A DNA stretch of 5,810 bases from positions 1 to 5,810 of the forward strand of contig JAUWYT010000122.1 in assembly GCA_030615705.1 (NCBI GenBank), read 5' to 3'. Made by a program: the position numbers and the translations under genes. The notes beneath the pieces are model-generated. The model was not told the origin of the DNA. It did no database searches and saw nothing but the letters and a program-made list of their open reading frames with translations. Positions 1 through 5,646 of this stretch are shown piece after piece (the stretch's first letter is position 1; each line of letters begins with the position of its first letter). This DNA comes from Chloroflexota bacterium. Its GTDB lineage: Bacteria > Chloroflexota > Anaerolineae > VGOG01.

Positions 1-540
1 GAACAGGGCATCGAGCAGCCGCCAGCGGGCCTCTGTCCACTGCACACCGGGCCGACGGAGGTGGCAATCTTCCAGCCCTCCAAGGCACAAGTGGTGGAGG
101 GCATTGTGCCCGTGATGGGCCGCGTCCGGATGCCCGACTTCGACCATTACGACGTCCAGTACGGTGTGGGGCCTGATCCCATCGGCTGGGGTTGGGTGAG
201 CGGTCCCCACCTGGCGCAGGTGGAGGAGGGTCTCCTGACCCAGTGGGACACTCGCGGGCTGGCGAACGGCCTCTACACCCTGAAGGTCGTGGCCTTCGAC
301 CGCCAGGGCAACACCGTCGAGGGCCGGGTGCAGGTCGTGGTGACCAATCCCACGCCCACCCCCACCCTCACGCCGACCGTGACTCCTACTCCAACGGAGA
401 CGCCGACACCTACGATCACGCCCACCTCGACGCCGACGGGCACGCCCACGGCGACGCCCACTCTCACACCCACGCCAACGAGCACAACCACGCCTACTCC
501 TCCACCAACAGTGACGCCAACGCCCACCCTCATTGGCTAA
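1..540 (+). CDS. C-terminal part of an extracellular protein with Thr-Pro-rich tail, possibly a penicillin-binding protein
   Basis: The frame is open from the left edge (first codons read EQGIEQPPAGLCPLHTGP) and ends at TAA 538-540, so the gene starts outside the window and GTG 61 is not its true start. Codons 21 to about 114 look like one beta-sandwich domain, with 'FQPSKAQVVEGIVPVMGRV', 'FDHYDVQYG', 'GLLTQWDT' and 'NGLYTLKVVAFD'. The pattern GxVxIxG...F..Y.V.YG...P..W...V..G.L..WDT..L.DG.Y.L resembles, from memory, the C-terminal domain of class A penicillin-binding proteins of Chloroflexota. The transglycosylase and transpeptidase domains would lie to the left, so that name is a guess. From codon 117 the protein is almost only TP repeats, a flexible tail typical of exported proteins. 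It probably acts outside the cytoplasmic membrane. The following gene is over 300 bases away, so this is likely the last gene of its transcript. Confidence 0.75.
   Translation, partial: EQGIEQPPAGLCPLHTGPTEVAIFQPSKAQVVEGIVPVMGRVRMPDFDHYDVQYGVGPDPIGWGWVSGPHLAQVEEGLLTQWDTRGLANGLYTLKVVAFDRQGNTVEGRVQVVVTNPTPTPTLTPTVTPTPTETPTPTITPTSTPTGTPTATPTLTPTPTSTTTPTPPPTVTPTPTLIG
346..534 (+). repeat. Low-complexity ACN-CCN (Thr-Pro) codon repeat
   Basis: About 190 bases of degenerate Thr-Pro codons encode the tail of the preceding protein (NPTPTPTLTPTVTPTPTE and onward). Interspersed Val, Glu, Ile, Ser, Gly, Ala and Leu residues break the perfect dipeptide. The plus strand is very C-rich and G-poor. The repeat also creates long false open frames: a His/Asp-rich one on the plus strand and a Val-Gly-rich one on the minus strand. 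Repeats of this kind expand and shrink readily, so tail length may vary between strains. Confidence 0.85.
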
Positions 541-608
541 CGGAAAATGGATTGTTCGAATCGAGCGTGGTAACGATGCTGCCGCCAAATTCCCTATCCA
601 CCAACTCC

Positions 609-637
609 TCGACAAAAAGTCCATTCTGGGCTAGAAT
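609..637 (+). promoter_or_regulatory. Predicted sigma70-type promoter for the phosphatase-UroD-transporter operon
   Basis: A -35 box TCGACA (609-614; 5 of 6 to TTGACA) and a -10 box TAGAAT (632-637; 5 of 6 to TATAAT) are separated by exactly 17 bases. Transcription would start near 644 and give a leader of about 245 bases before the phosphatase start codon. The site lies in the least GC-rich part of the window and no other pair this good was seen between 541 and 888. It is a prediction from consensus only. Confidence 0.5.
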
Positions 638-698
638 GTCATACCCTCGTCTTCTTCCTCGCCCAGAAATACCTGGTCAAAGGGATGGTGCAGACGCA

Positions 699-821
699 AC
701 TATTCACCTCGATCCGTCGCAGTTGTACTCCGACGGAACATCTTGTCGCTCGCGAACACGCACCCACACGGGATAGGGCCTCGAGTGCAACTCCAGGCCA
801 TCAGGCCATCGGGTGAATAGT
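699..821. repeat. 10-bp inverted repeat in the operon leader
   Basis: ACTATTCACC (699-708) is the exact reverse complement of GGTGAATAGT (812-821). The arms are 103 bases apart and both lie downstream of the predicted -10 box, inside the leader RNA. They could pair as a long-range stem or be two half-sites for a DNA-binding protein. Chance is not excluded for ten bases within 300. Confidence 0.35.
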
Positions 822-875
822 CACATGCAGACAATTAAGGCACCCCGACTTGGCTTTAGAGATTTCGAAGATCGC

Positions 876-883
876 AAGGGAGG
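876..883 (+). promoter_or_regulatory. Shine-Dalgarno deciding the phosphatase start
   Basis: AAGGGAGG lies five bases upstream of ATG 889. This favours ATG 889 over the in-frame TTG at 850, which would add 13 residues and has no comparable ribosome binding site. Confidence 0.75.
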
Positions 884-888
884 CAACA

Positions 889-1749
889 ATGGCTCAGATC
901 AATTTCATCCTCTGGCTGCAATCCTTCCACTCGCCCCTGCTCGACGCCTTCTTCACCGCCGTAAATCTTACAGCGGAGGACAACTTCATCACTGCTCTCG
1001 CGGTCATCCTCTTCTGGTGCGTTGACCCGCTGGTGGGGCTGAGGTTCCTCCTCCCCCTCCTCTTCTCCGGCTACCTCAACGCCTTTCTCAAAGACCTCTT
1101 CCACACTCCTCGCCCCACCGCCGGGCAGGTGCTCTTCATGGCCATCCCCCCGGATGGGAGCTACGCCTTCCCCAGCGGCCACACACAGAACGCGGCCGTG
1201 CTGTGGTCCTACCTGGCCGGCCACTACAGGAAGAAGGCGCTCGTCGTAGCCGCCGCGATGATGATCCTCCTGGTTGGACTGTCGCGCATGTACCGCGGAG
1301 CGCACTGGCCCGTGGATGTGGTGGGCGGGATGGCCATTGGCGTCGGCCTGGTCTGGCTGGCGCTGACCGCCTACCGCATCTGGGACCGCCGCTCCCTCTC
1401 GCTGCCGCTGTGGGAGCAACTGGCGCTCGGCGTGGCCGTGCCGCTCACCTTGTTCGCCGTCTACCCGAGGACCTCCATGCAGACAGGAGCCGCCCTGGGA
1501 ATGGTCACCGGCTTCACCCTGGAGCGGCGCTACGTCGGCTTCCCCGTCCGTGTCCCGCTGTGGAAGCAGGCGCTCAAGGTCCTGATCGGGCTGGCGGTGC
1601 TCTTCGGCCTGCAAATGGGCCTCAGCAGTCTGTTCCCAGCAGGTCACGTGTTCCGCTTCACCCGCTACGCGCTGATCGGGCTGTGGGGCACATTGGGCGC
1701 GCCTTTTGTCTTCCGGGCGATCTTTGGCTCCGAACGGAAGGGAAAATGA
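889..1749 (+). CDS. PAP2-superfamily integral membrane phosphatase
   Basis: This 286-residue membrane protein carries all three motifs of the PAP2 lipid/acid phosphatase family. Motif 1 is K68-x6-R75-P76 (KDLFHTPRP), motif 2 is P95-S-G-H98 (FPSGH), and motif 3 is S132-R133-x5-H139-x3-D143 (SRMYRGAHWPVD). In this family the motif-3 His is the phosphorylated nucleophile, the motif-2 His the general acid, and Lys/Arg bind phosphate. Hydrophobic segments lie around residues 33-66, 100-132, 144-165 and further toward the C-terminus, so the active site sits at the membrane face. Substrates of such enzymes include undecaprenyl and other isoprenoid pyrophosphates and phosphatidate; the sequence does not decide among them. 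The gene is complete and heads an operon. Its stop overlaps the next start in ATGA (1746-1749), suggesting translational coupling. The roughly 100 residues after motif 3 are more than a minimal PAP2 domain needs and add further membrane helices. Confidence 0.9.
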   Translation: MAQINFILWLQSFHSPLLDAFFTAVNLTAEDNFITALAVILFWCVDPLVGLRFLLPLLFSGYLNAFLKDLFHTPRPTAGQVLFMAIPPDGSYAFPSGHTQNAAVLWSYLAGHYRKKALVVAAAMMILLVGLSRMYRGAHWPVDVVGGMAIGVGLVWLALTAYRIWDRRSLSLPLWEQLALGVAVPLTLFAVYPRTSMQTGAALGMVTGFTLERRYVGFPVRVPLWKQALKVLIGLAVLFGLQMGLSSLFPAGHVFRFTRYALIGLWGTLGAPFVFRAIFGSERKGK

Positions 1750-3017
1750 ACTCACGAGAACGGGTGATGGCGGTTCTTCGTCACGAGATGCCCGACCGAG
1801 TGCCTGTGGACCTGGGCTCAACGGCGGTCTCCAGCATCCACCAACGGGCTAACAACGTCCTGAAGGCCCTGTTGGGCATCGAGGCCGACGAGCCCGTACA
1901 TGACGTGACCCAGGGCATCGTCGTCCCCGATGAGCAGATCCTGCAACGGTTCGGCGTGGATTTCCGCCGCGTGGCGCTGCGACCGCCCTCCACCGCGGCG
2001 GCCGCTTCACCGTCAGGCAGCCAGAACACCTACTTCGACGAGTGGGGGATGCTGCGGCAGCGCACCGAGCTGTACTGGGAGATCGTGGAGCATCCGCTGG
2101 CGGACGCCAAAGTGGAAGACCTGCGACACTATCCCTTCGGCTCCGCTCAGGGCAGGCCCTGGCCCGATCCGCACGATCCCTGCCGGGTGGCGGGCCTGGC
2201 CGAGGAGGCCCAGCGTCTCTACGAGGAGACCGACTACGCACTGGTAGCCGACTTCCTGGGCGGCGGCATCTTCGAGCAAGCCCTCTGGATGCGGGGCTTC
2301 GAGCAGTTCATGATGGACCTGGTCACCGACGAACCCTTTGCCACGGCTCTCCTGGACAGCTTGCTGGAGCTATACATCGAATTCTACGCCGTCTACTTGG
2401 AGGCAGTGGGCCCCTATGTCCAGATCGTAGCCCTTGGGGACGACCTGGGGATGCAGACTGGGCCCCTCATCTCGCCGAAGCTCTACCGTCGGCTGATCAA
2501 GCCCCGGCACAAGGAACTGTACGACTTCATCCATTCGCACACCAAAGCGAAAATCATGCACCACACCTGTGGTAGCGTATTCCCTTTTGTGCAGGACCTG
2601 ATTGACGTAGGGGTGGACATCCTGAACCCGATCCAGACCTCCGCCCGGGGGATGGACCCGGTCGCCCTGAAGCGGGAGTTCGGCGAACGGCTGGTCTTCC
2701 ACGGGGGGATTGACGTGCAGCAGATCCTCCCCTTCGCTACGCCGGAAAGGGTCAGGGAAGAGGTCAAGCGCATCGTTGCCATCCTGGGCCAGGGAGGTGG
2801 CTACGTCCTTGCCCCCAGCCACAACATTCAGGCGGACGTCCCGCCGGAGAACATCGTGGCTATGTATGAAGCAATCCAGGAGGTATCAGAACAGGCAGAT
2901 TCGCAAAGATCGCCTACGGCGTGGGCAACCTGGGACAGGCGCTCTTCTTCAACACAGTGCAAACGTTCCTTGTCTTCTTCTACACCGATACGGTGCGCCT
3001 CGACCCTGGCCTGGTAG
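1746..3017 (+). CDS. Uroporphyrinogen decarboxylase family (MtaA/CmuA-like) protein, read-through C-terminus
   Basis: The start is ATG 1746, overlapping the phosphatase stop, with GGAAGGG just upstream. The first residues (MNSRERVMAVLRHEMPDRVP) are the usual N-terminus of UroD-family TIM barrels related to corrinoid:CoM methyltransferases. The C-terminal half has the zinc-type motif H273-T-C275-G (HHTCGSVFPFV), then 'GVDILNPIQ', 'FHGGIDVQQILPF' and 'HNIQADVPPENI'. The third zinc ligand, a Cys near this last motif in MtaA-type enzymes, is absent (APSHNIQ). This sequence type is common among UroD-like proteins beside sugar or carboxylate genes and is probably not a heme-pathway HemE. A likely role is methyl transfer or an unknown lyase-like reaction in the cytoplasm. 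Homology ends near residue 379 (base 2885). The last 40 or so residues are the following transporter gene read in the wrong frame; the expected stop would lie at 2886-2888. Residues 131-138 are a mini-repeat insertion. Confidence 0.85.
   Translation: MNSRERVMAVLRHEMPDRVPVDLGSTAVSSIHQRANNVLKALLGIEADEPVHDVTQGIVVPDEQILQRFGVDFRRVALRPPSTAAAASPSGSQNTYFDEWGMLRQRTELYWEIVEHPLADAKVEDLRHYPFGSAQGRPWPDPHDPCRVAGLAEEAQRLYEETDYALVADFLGGGIFEQALWMRGFEQFMMDLVTDEPFATALLDSLLELYIEFYAVYLEAVGPYVQIVALGDDLGMQTGPLISPKLYRRLIKPRHKELYDFIHSHTKAKIMHHTCGSVFPFVQDLIDVGVDILNPIQTSARGMDPVALKREFGERLVFHGGIDVQQILPFATPERVREEVKRIVAILGQGGGYVLAPSHNIQADVPPENIVAMYEAIQEVSEQADSQRSPTAWATWDRRSSSTQCKRSLSSSTPIRCASTLAW
2136..2159. repeat. 24-bp interspersed mini-repeat inserted in frame
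   Basis: The element TTCGGCTCCGCTCAGGGCAG plus GCCC adds eight codons (FGSAQGRP) between 'DLRHYP' and 'WPDPHDP'. Removing it leaves the contiguous 'HYPWPDPHDP' expected of the family at this place. Read on the minus strand it gives 'CPERSRR' and in another plus frame 'LRSGQAL', peptide signatures that recur in many annotated bacterial proteomes because of a short interspersed repeat of the type CCTGAGCGGAGTCGAAGG. CCC occurs on both sides (2133-2135 and 2157-2159), compatible with a 3-bp target duplication. Recognition is from memory. Confidence 0.6.
2885..2888 (+). other. Damaged stop/start overlap (ATCA for expected ATGA)
   Basis: In the UroD-family frame 2886-2888 is TCA, and in the transporter frame 2885-2887 is ATC. 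If 2887 were G, the same four bases would be ATGA. That would stop the UroD-like protein after 380 residues, at its expected end, and start the transporter with MRTGRFAKIAYG. The preceding gene pair uses exactly this ATGA arrangement (1746-1749). AGGAGG at 2878-2883 is only one base from the inferred start, closer than ideal, which weakens the case somewhat. Confidence 0.45.
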
Positions 3018-3226
3018 GCCTGGCCTTCGCCATCTCTTACGGCGTGTGGAACGCCATCAATGACCCCCTCATCGGCGTGCTCTCGGATCGCACCCGCACC
3101 CGCTGGGGGCGGCGCATCCCCTACATCGTGTTCGGAGCCCCACTCACCTTTCTGCTCTTCGTCCCCGTCTGGTCACCACCGCTGGGAGGCCGTCCCCTGA
3201 GCAACCCCTCCCACCTGGACTTCTTC

Positions 3227-3233
3227 TTTGTAC
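3227..3233 (+). other. Frame change 1 in the symporter (+1)
   Basis: The reading 'HLDFFF' ends at TTT 3227-3229, and the homologous continuation 'YFAVIIALFD' starts at TAC 3231. Base 3230 is therefore extra, or two bases are missing. Without a shift the frame runs into an unrelated Arg/His-rich sequence. Confidence 0.7.
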
Positions 3234-3446
3234 TTCGCCGTCATCATCGCCCTCTTCGACCTGGCGTACACCGCCGTCAGCGTCACGTACACTGCCCTCT
3301 TCCCCGAGGCCTTTGAGGACCTCGAAGAAAGGACGGAGGTCTCCATCTACCGGCAGGTCGCGGCCATGATCGGCACTGCACTCGGACTGGCCATCACGCC
3401 CGTCATCGTCGGCTCCCTCTCCGAGCGGTTTGGCGAGCTGGGCGGA

Positions 3447-3460
3447 TGGACACGGGGGTG
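3447..3460 (+). other. Frame change 2 in the symporter (-1)
   Basis: The second segment ends 'GELGGWTRG' at TGA 3459-3461, while the transporter continues one frame back as 'GVILGLVGGGAFGF'. One base appears to be missing in or just before the five-G run at 3454-3458. An ancestral reading 'GGWT-x-GVILG' fits. Confidence 0.7.
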
Positions 3461-4172
3461 ATCCTGGGGCTCGTCGGTGGCGGTGCCTTCGGCTTCTCAC
3501 TGCTGGGGAGCCGGGAGCGGAAGAAGCTCAGTGAGGAGGAGGCGCTGCCCTTCATCGCCTCCTTCAAAGAGACCTTCACCAACCGCTCGTTCCTGGCCTT
3601 CGTGGGCGCCAACCTGATGATCTGCTACATCTGGAGTTGGCTCTCGGCCATGGTGCCCTTCTTCACCAAGTACGTCATCGGCGCCGAGGAGGAGCAGATG
3701 AGCCTGATATTCATCGGGATGTTCGTTACCTCGATGGCCTTCTATCCACTCTGGAGGAAGATCGCCCTGCGCCTGGGCTCGAAGCGCACGCTGGCCCTGG
3801 CTGTGGCGCTCTTCGTCGTCTTCATGCTCCCCGTCCTGTTCGTCGCCAACCTGCCGCAGGCTTTCGCCATGATGCTTTTCGTCGGCGCGGCCAACTCCGG
3901 CATCACGCTGGTGCGGGATATCGTGCTCAGCGACGTGATAGACGAGGACGAATTGCGCACCGGCCGGCGGCGGGAGGGGAGTTACTTCGGGGTGAACGCC
4001 TTCATAGAGCGGCTGGTCATGGTGCTGATCGGCGGCTCCACCAGCCTGGTGCTGGGTCTGAGCGGCTACGCGGCCGAGTTGCCGACCCAGCCTCCATCTG
4101 TTGCGCTGGGGATCAGGCTGGGGATGGGCCTGCTGCCGGTCGCGGCCCTGGCGGTGTTCCTGGTGCCGATGA

Positions 4173-4175
4173 GGG
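4173..4175 (+). other. Frame change 3 in the symporter (+1)
   Basis: After 'FLVPMR' the current frame gives 'VLSGREGAGCG'. One frame on it gives 'YYPVGKEQVVALRESLEALH', an amphipathic cytoplasmic tail typical of the family. One extra G in GGG 4173-4175 explains this. Confidence 0.65.
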
Positions 4176-4265
4176 TACTATCCGGTCGGGAAGGAGCAGG
4201 TTGTGGCGCTCAGGGAGAGTTTGGAGGCGTTGCACCGCCAGAAAGCGAAGAGGGTGGGGTTGGTC

Positions 4266-4291
4266 CTTCTCCTGAAAAGAAACCCGAGAAG
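4266..4291 (+). terminator. Weak hairpin between the convergent operons
   Basis: CTTCTC (4266-4271) and GAGAAG (4286-4291) can pair as a 6-bp stem around a 14-base loop. The sequence after it (TCTTTCTC) is pyrimidine-rich but not a clean T run. It lies where the plus-strand operon should end, 27 bases from the nitroreductase stop. The stem is weak, so this is only a candidate. Confidence 0.2.
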
Positions 4292-4317
4292 TCTTTCTCA
4301 CCTCACCCACCATATTC

Positions 4318-4884
4318 TCATAGGATCAGTTCGTCGAGCGAGCGCTTGGGGACGTGGTGCACGCCCTCGGCATCACGGTAGTACCGGATGTCGCCGTCAG
4401 GGCCCACTTCTTCAATTACCACTCTCTCCTTGGGCTTGCCCAGCGCCAGCACGAGCAGGATCTCGTACTGCTCCGGGATGTCGAGCGCCTGCCGGAGCCC
4501 GTCGCGGTCAATGGAGCCGATCATGCAGCCGCCCAGACCTCGCTCCGCCGCGCCGAGCATGATGGATTGGGCAGCGATGCCGTGGTCGCAGCCGAAGGAC
4601 TTGCGAATCTTCGTGTCGCCCAGGATGACGATGTACGCCGCCGGTCGTTCACCCTCCACTGGGCCGGGCCAATCCTCCAGATAGCCAGCCCAGCGCGTGT
4701 GCGAGAAGATGCGTGCGTTCGTCCCCGGCTCGCAACTGAGGATGTACTTGAGCAGCTGCAGGTTCGATCCTGAGGCCGAGAGCCGCGCCAGATTAACCAA
4801 GCCCCGCAGCGTCTCAAGGTCCACCGGGACATCCTGGTGAAAACGGCGGTAACTGCGGTTCTTACGAACGAGGTCTTCGAGCAT
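4318..4884 (-). CDS. Nitroreductase-family flavoprotein (FMN-dependent oxidoreductase)
   Basis: The product is 188 residues, a normal length for the compact nitroreductase family, whose members are FMN-binding dimers that use NAD(P)H to reduce nitro, quinone or related compounds. The N-terminal motif R10-S11-Y12-R13-R14-F15 matches the FMN phosphate-contacting RRSxRxF motif. 'SASGSNLQ' (36-43) is the usual second flavin contact (PSAxNxQ). 'AAQSIMLGAAERGLGGCMIG' (104-123) is the central helix and Gly-rich turn, and 'LVLALGKPKE' the core strand near the C-terminus. The tail 'YYRDAEGVHHVPKRSLDE' is characteristic of one subgroup, from memory. The physiological substrate cannot be told. GAGGAG (4891-4896) is six bases before the ATG and lies within the last codons of the upstream gene, whose stop is three bases away, so the two genes are one operon. 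No frameshift or missing motif was seen. Confidence 0.9.
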   Translation of the reverse strand: MLEDLVRKNRSYRRFHQDVPVDLETLRGLVNLARLSASGSNLQLLKYILSCEPGTNARIFSHTRWAGYLEDWPGPVEGERPAAYIVILGDTKIRKSFGCDHGIAAQSIMLGAAERGLGGCMIGSIDRDGLRQALDIPEQYEILLVLALGKPKERVVIEEVGPDGDIRYYRDAEGVHHVPKRSLDELIL

Positions 4885-4947
4885 GGTTTACTCCTCACTT
4901 TTCATCGTCAGGGGGAGGAAAACGCGGTATGATGGCAGCGTAGCAGA
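4783..4947. repeat. Direct repeat copy 1 (with 5646-5810)
   Basis: These 165 bases cover the first 34 codons of the nitroreductase, the intergenic bases and the last 20 or so codons of the secreted protein. They match 5646-5810 at a constant offset of 863 with no gaps and five substitutions (4786, 4800, 4801, 4827, 4848). The match continues to the right edge, so the repeat unit is probably longer than can be seen. Confidence 0.95.
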
Positions 4948-5646
4948 GCCCACGCTCACCCGATCCAGGGTGGCCGTGAAGGATTGGTTTGAGCAGTGAA
5001 CAACCTGGAAGAGCACATCCACCGTCTGTCCCTGCCACGCCGATAGATCCAACGAGCTGAGAACCCAATCGGAGGCTCGCCACATCTCACCCCAGGGCAC
5101 GAGATAGTTCGGCTGGCCGTCGTCCAGAATGACCACCTCCAGCCAGGCGTAGTCAAAATCCGTTTGCGTGGTAGAGGTGGCAGACAAGAATGACAGGGTT
5201 GGCCAACGGCCTTGCGGCACGCTCACTGTCTGCTTCAAAGTCCACAGTTCGCCGGGCTGACCATTCTGGAGACATACTACTGGCCGCCCGGCTCCGCTTC
5301 CCAGAAGCGCTGCTGCCTGCCCATCGAAAGCCTCCGCCGAGAGCGAAACCTCGCCGTTGGGCCGCGCCCAGGCATCCCAGACATCCGGGGCCTCAAAGTC
5401 GCCGGCGGCCATGGCGTTGACTGGCGGGGCCAGCGTGAGGGTGATGTGGGTCGAGTCGCCAACAGTCACGTGGCGGGGTGCTGGCCACGTGCCGTAGCCG
5501 GACGCGCTGGCGTAAAAGGCGTATTCGTCCTCCGACAACGTCGCCAACCAGAGCCCGCCTTCGCCGCTGATAACCTCGCTCAAGGTGTTGGTGCCGCTGA
5601 TGGTGACGGTGGCGCCCACGACCATCCCGCCATCCGCGTCAATCAC
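4888..5646 (-). CDS. Secreted-type beta-domain protein, N-terminally truncated at a duplication junction
   Basis: The frame opens at GTG 5646 and encodes 252 residues with no signal peptide. Residues 1-73 look like a carboxypeptidase regulatory-like beta-sandwich (DADGGMVVGATVTISGTN, 'GYGTWPAPRHVTV', 'THITLTLAPP') that starts abruptly at its first strand. Residues 82-236 resemble a jelly-roll or galactose-binding-like domain ('GDFEAPDVWDAW', 'LWTLKQTVSVPQG', 'DFDYAWLEVVILDDG', 'DVLFQVVHCSNQSFTATLD') with two Cys (125, 218) that might pair. The end 'SYRVFLPLTMKSEE' resembles a recurrent C-terminal tail of exported Chloroflexota proteins. Such proteins normally act at the cell surface. The coding sequence begins exactly where the duplicated nitroreductase stub ends, so this is probably the 3' part of a gene whose full copy lies to the right. 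Catalytic function is not apparent. It sits three bases upstream of the intact nitroreductase gene. Confidence 0.7.
   Translation of the reverse strand: MIDADGGMVVGATVTISGTNTLSEVISGEGGLWLATLSEDEYAFYASASGYGTWPAPRHVTVGDSTHITLTLAPPVNAMAAGDFEAPDVWDAWARPNGEVSLSAEAFDGQAAALLGSGAGRPVVCLQNGQPGELWTLKQTVSVPQGRWPTLSFLSATSTTQTDFDYAWLEVVILDDGQPNYLVPWGEMWRASDWVLSSLDLSAWQGQTVDVLFQVVHCSNQSFTATLDRVSVGSATLPSYRVFLPLTMKSEE

Larger units (their letters stand above)
541..888. other. Intergenic region with promoter and long predicted leader
   Basis: These 348 bases separate the TP-tailed protein from the phosphatase operon. No convincing complete gene lies here. The first 120 bases are visibly less GC-rich than the neighbouring genes. 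The region holds a sigma70-type promoter (609-637), a 10-bp inverted repeat (699-708 with 812-821), an exact tandem pair of the 8-mer AGGCCATC (795-802 and 803-810), and the Shine-Dalgarno of the phosphatase gene (876-883). On the minus strand, from about 660 down to the stop at 530-532, a short open stretch could be read as the end of a protein (GYDILAQNGLFVEELVDREF...), but it has no start and I do not recognise it. Confidence 0.6.
2885..4275 (+). pseudogene. GPH-family sugar:cation symporter (MFS), broken by three frame changes
   Basis: Four plus-strand stretches in alternating frames together make one transporter of about 456 residues, the normal family length. Segment 1 (to 3229) has 'FAKIAYGVGNLGQALFF', 'FFYTDTVRL' and 'NAINDPLIGVLSDRTRTRWG', hallmarks of glycoside-pentoside-hexuronide:cation symporters. 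Segment 2 (3231 to about 3449) has 'YFAVIIALFDLAYTAV' and 'SIYRQVAAMIGTALGLA'. Segment 3 (about 3452-4174) has 'DIVLSDVIDEDELRTGRRRE'. Segment 4 (4176 to about 4253) has 'YYPVGKEQVVALRESLEALH'. The frame changes are +1, -1 and +1. No ATG, GTG or TTG precedes the conserved N-terminus: the first, GTG 2921, would remove 'KIAYG'. The end is uncertain, since segment 4 has no nearby stop in its own frame; 4275 is the first TGA after the homology. If intact, it would be an inner-membrane transporter of a sugar or uronide, third gene of the operon. Decay and sequencing error are both possible. Confidence 0.8.

Noticed and set aside
273..533. Minus-strand Val-Gly repeat open frame
   Set aside because: It is the antisense shadow of the Thr-Pro repeat, with no ribosome binding site and no composition of its own.
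346..534. CRISPR-like or tandem repeat array
   Set aside because: There are no spacers or constant repeat unit; the periodicity is simply the Thr-Pro codon pattern.
192..776. Plus-strand open frame rich in His, Ala and Asp
   Set aside because: It is the +2 shadow of the Thr-Pro repeat (ACN CCN read as CAC GCC); past the repeat it shows no domain or codon preference.
850..888. TTG 850 as the phosphatase start
   Set aside because: It lacks a Shine-Dalgarno, while ATG 889 has AAGGGAGG at ideal spacing and an ordinary N-terminus.
1203..1745. Upstream extension of the UroD-family frame
   Set aside because: It overlaps the phosphatase in another frame and is Arg/Pro/Gly-rich nonsense; family homology starts at MNSRERV, ATG 1746.
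856..1821. Long minus-strand open frame opposite the phosphatase
   Set aside because: The plus-strand frame has all PAP2 motifs; the antisense protein is Glu/Gln/Arg-rich and without domains, as expected of a GC-rich mirror frame.
2888..3017. Genuine UroD-transporter fusion or functional C-terminal tail
   Set aside because: The tail is Ser/Arg-rich and exactly overlaps transporter codons in another frame; the two proteins are not in the same frame, so no fusion results.
4354..4773. Plus-strand open frames opposite the nitroreductase
   Set aside because: They have no recognisable motifs, and the minus-strand frame carries the complete nitroreductase motif set with a good ribosome binding site.
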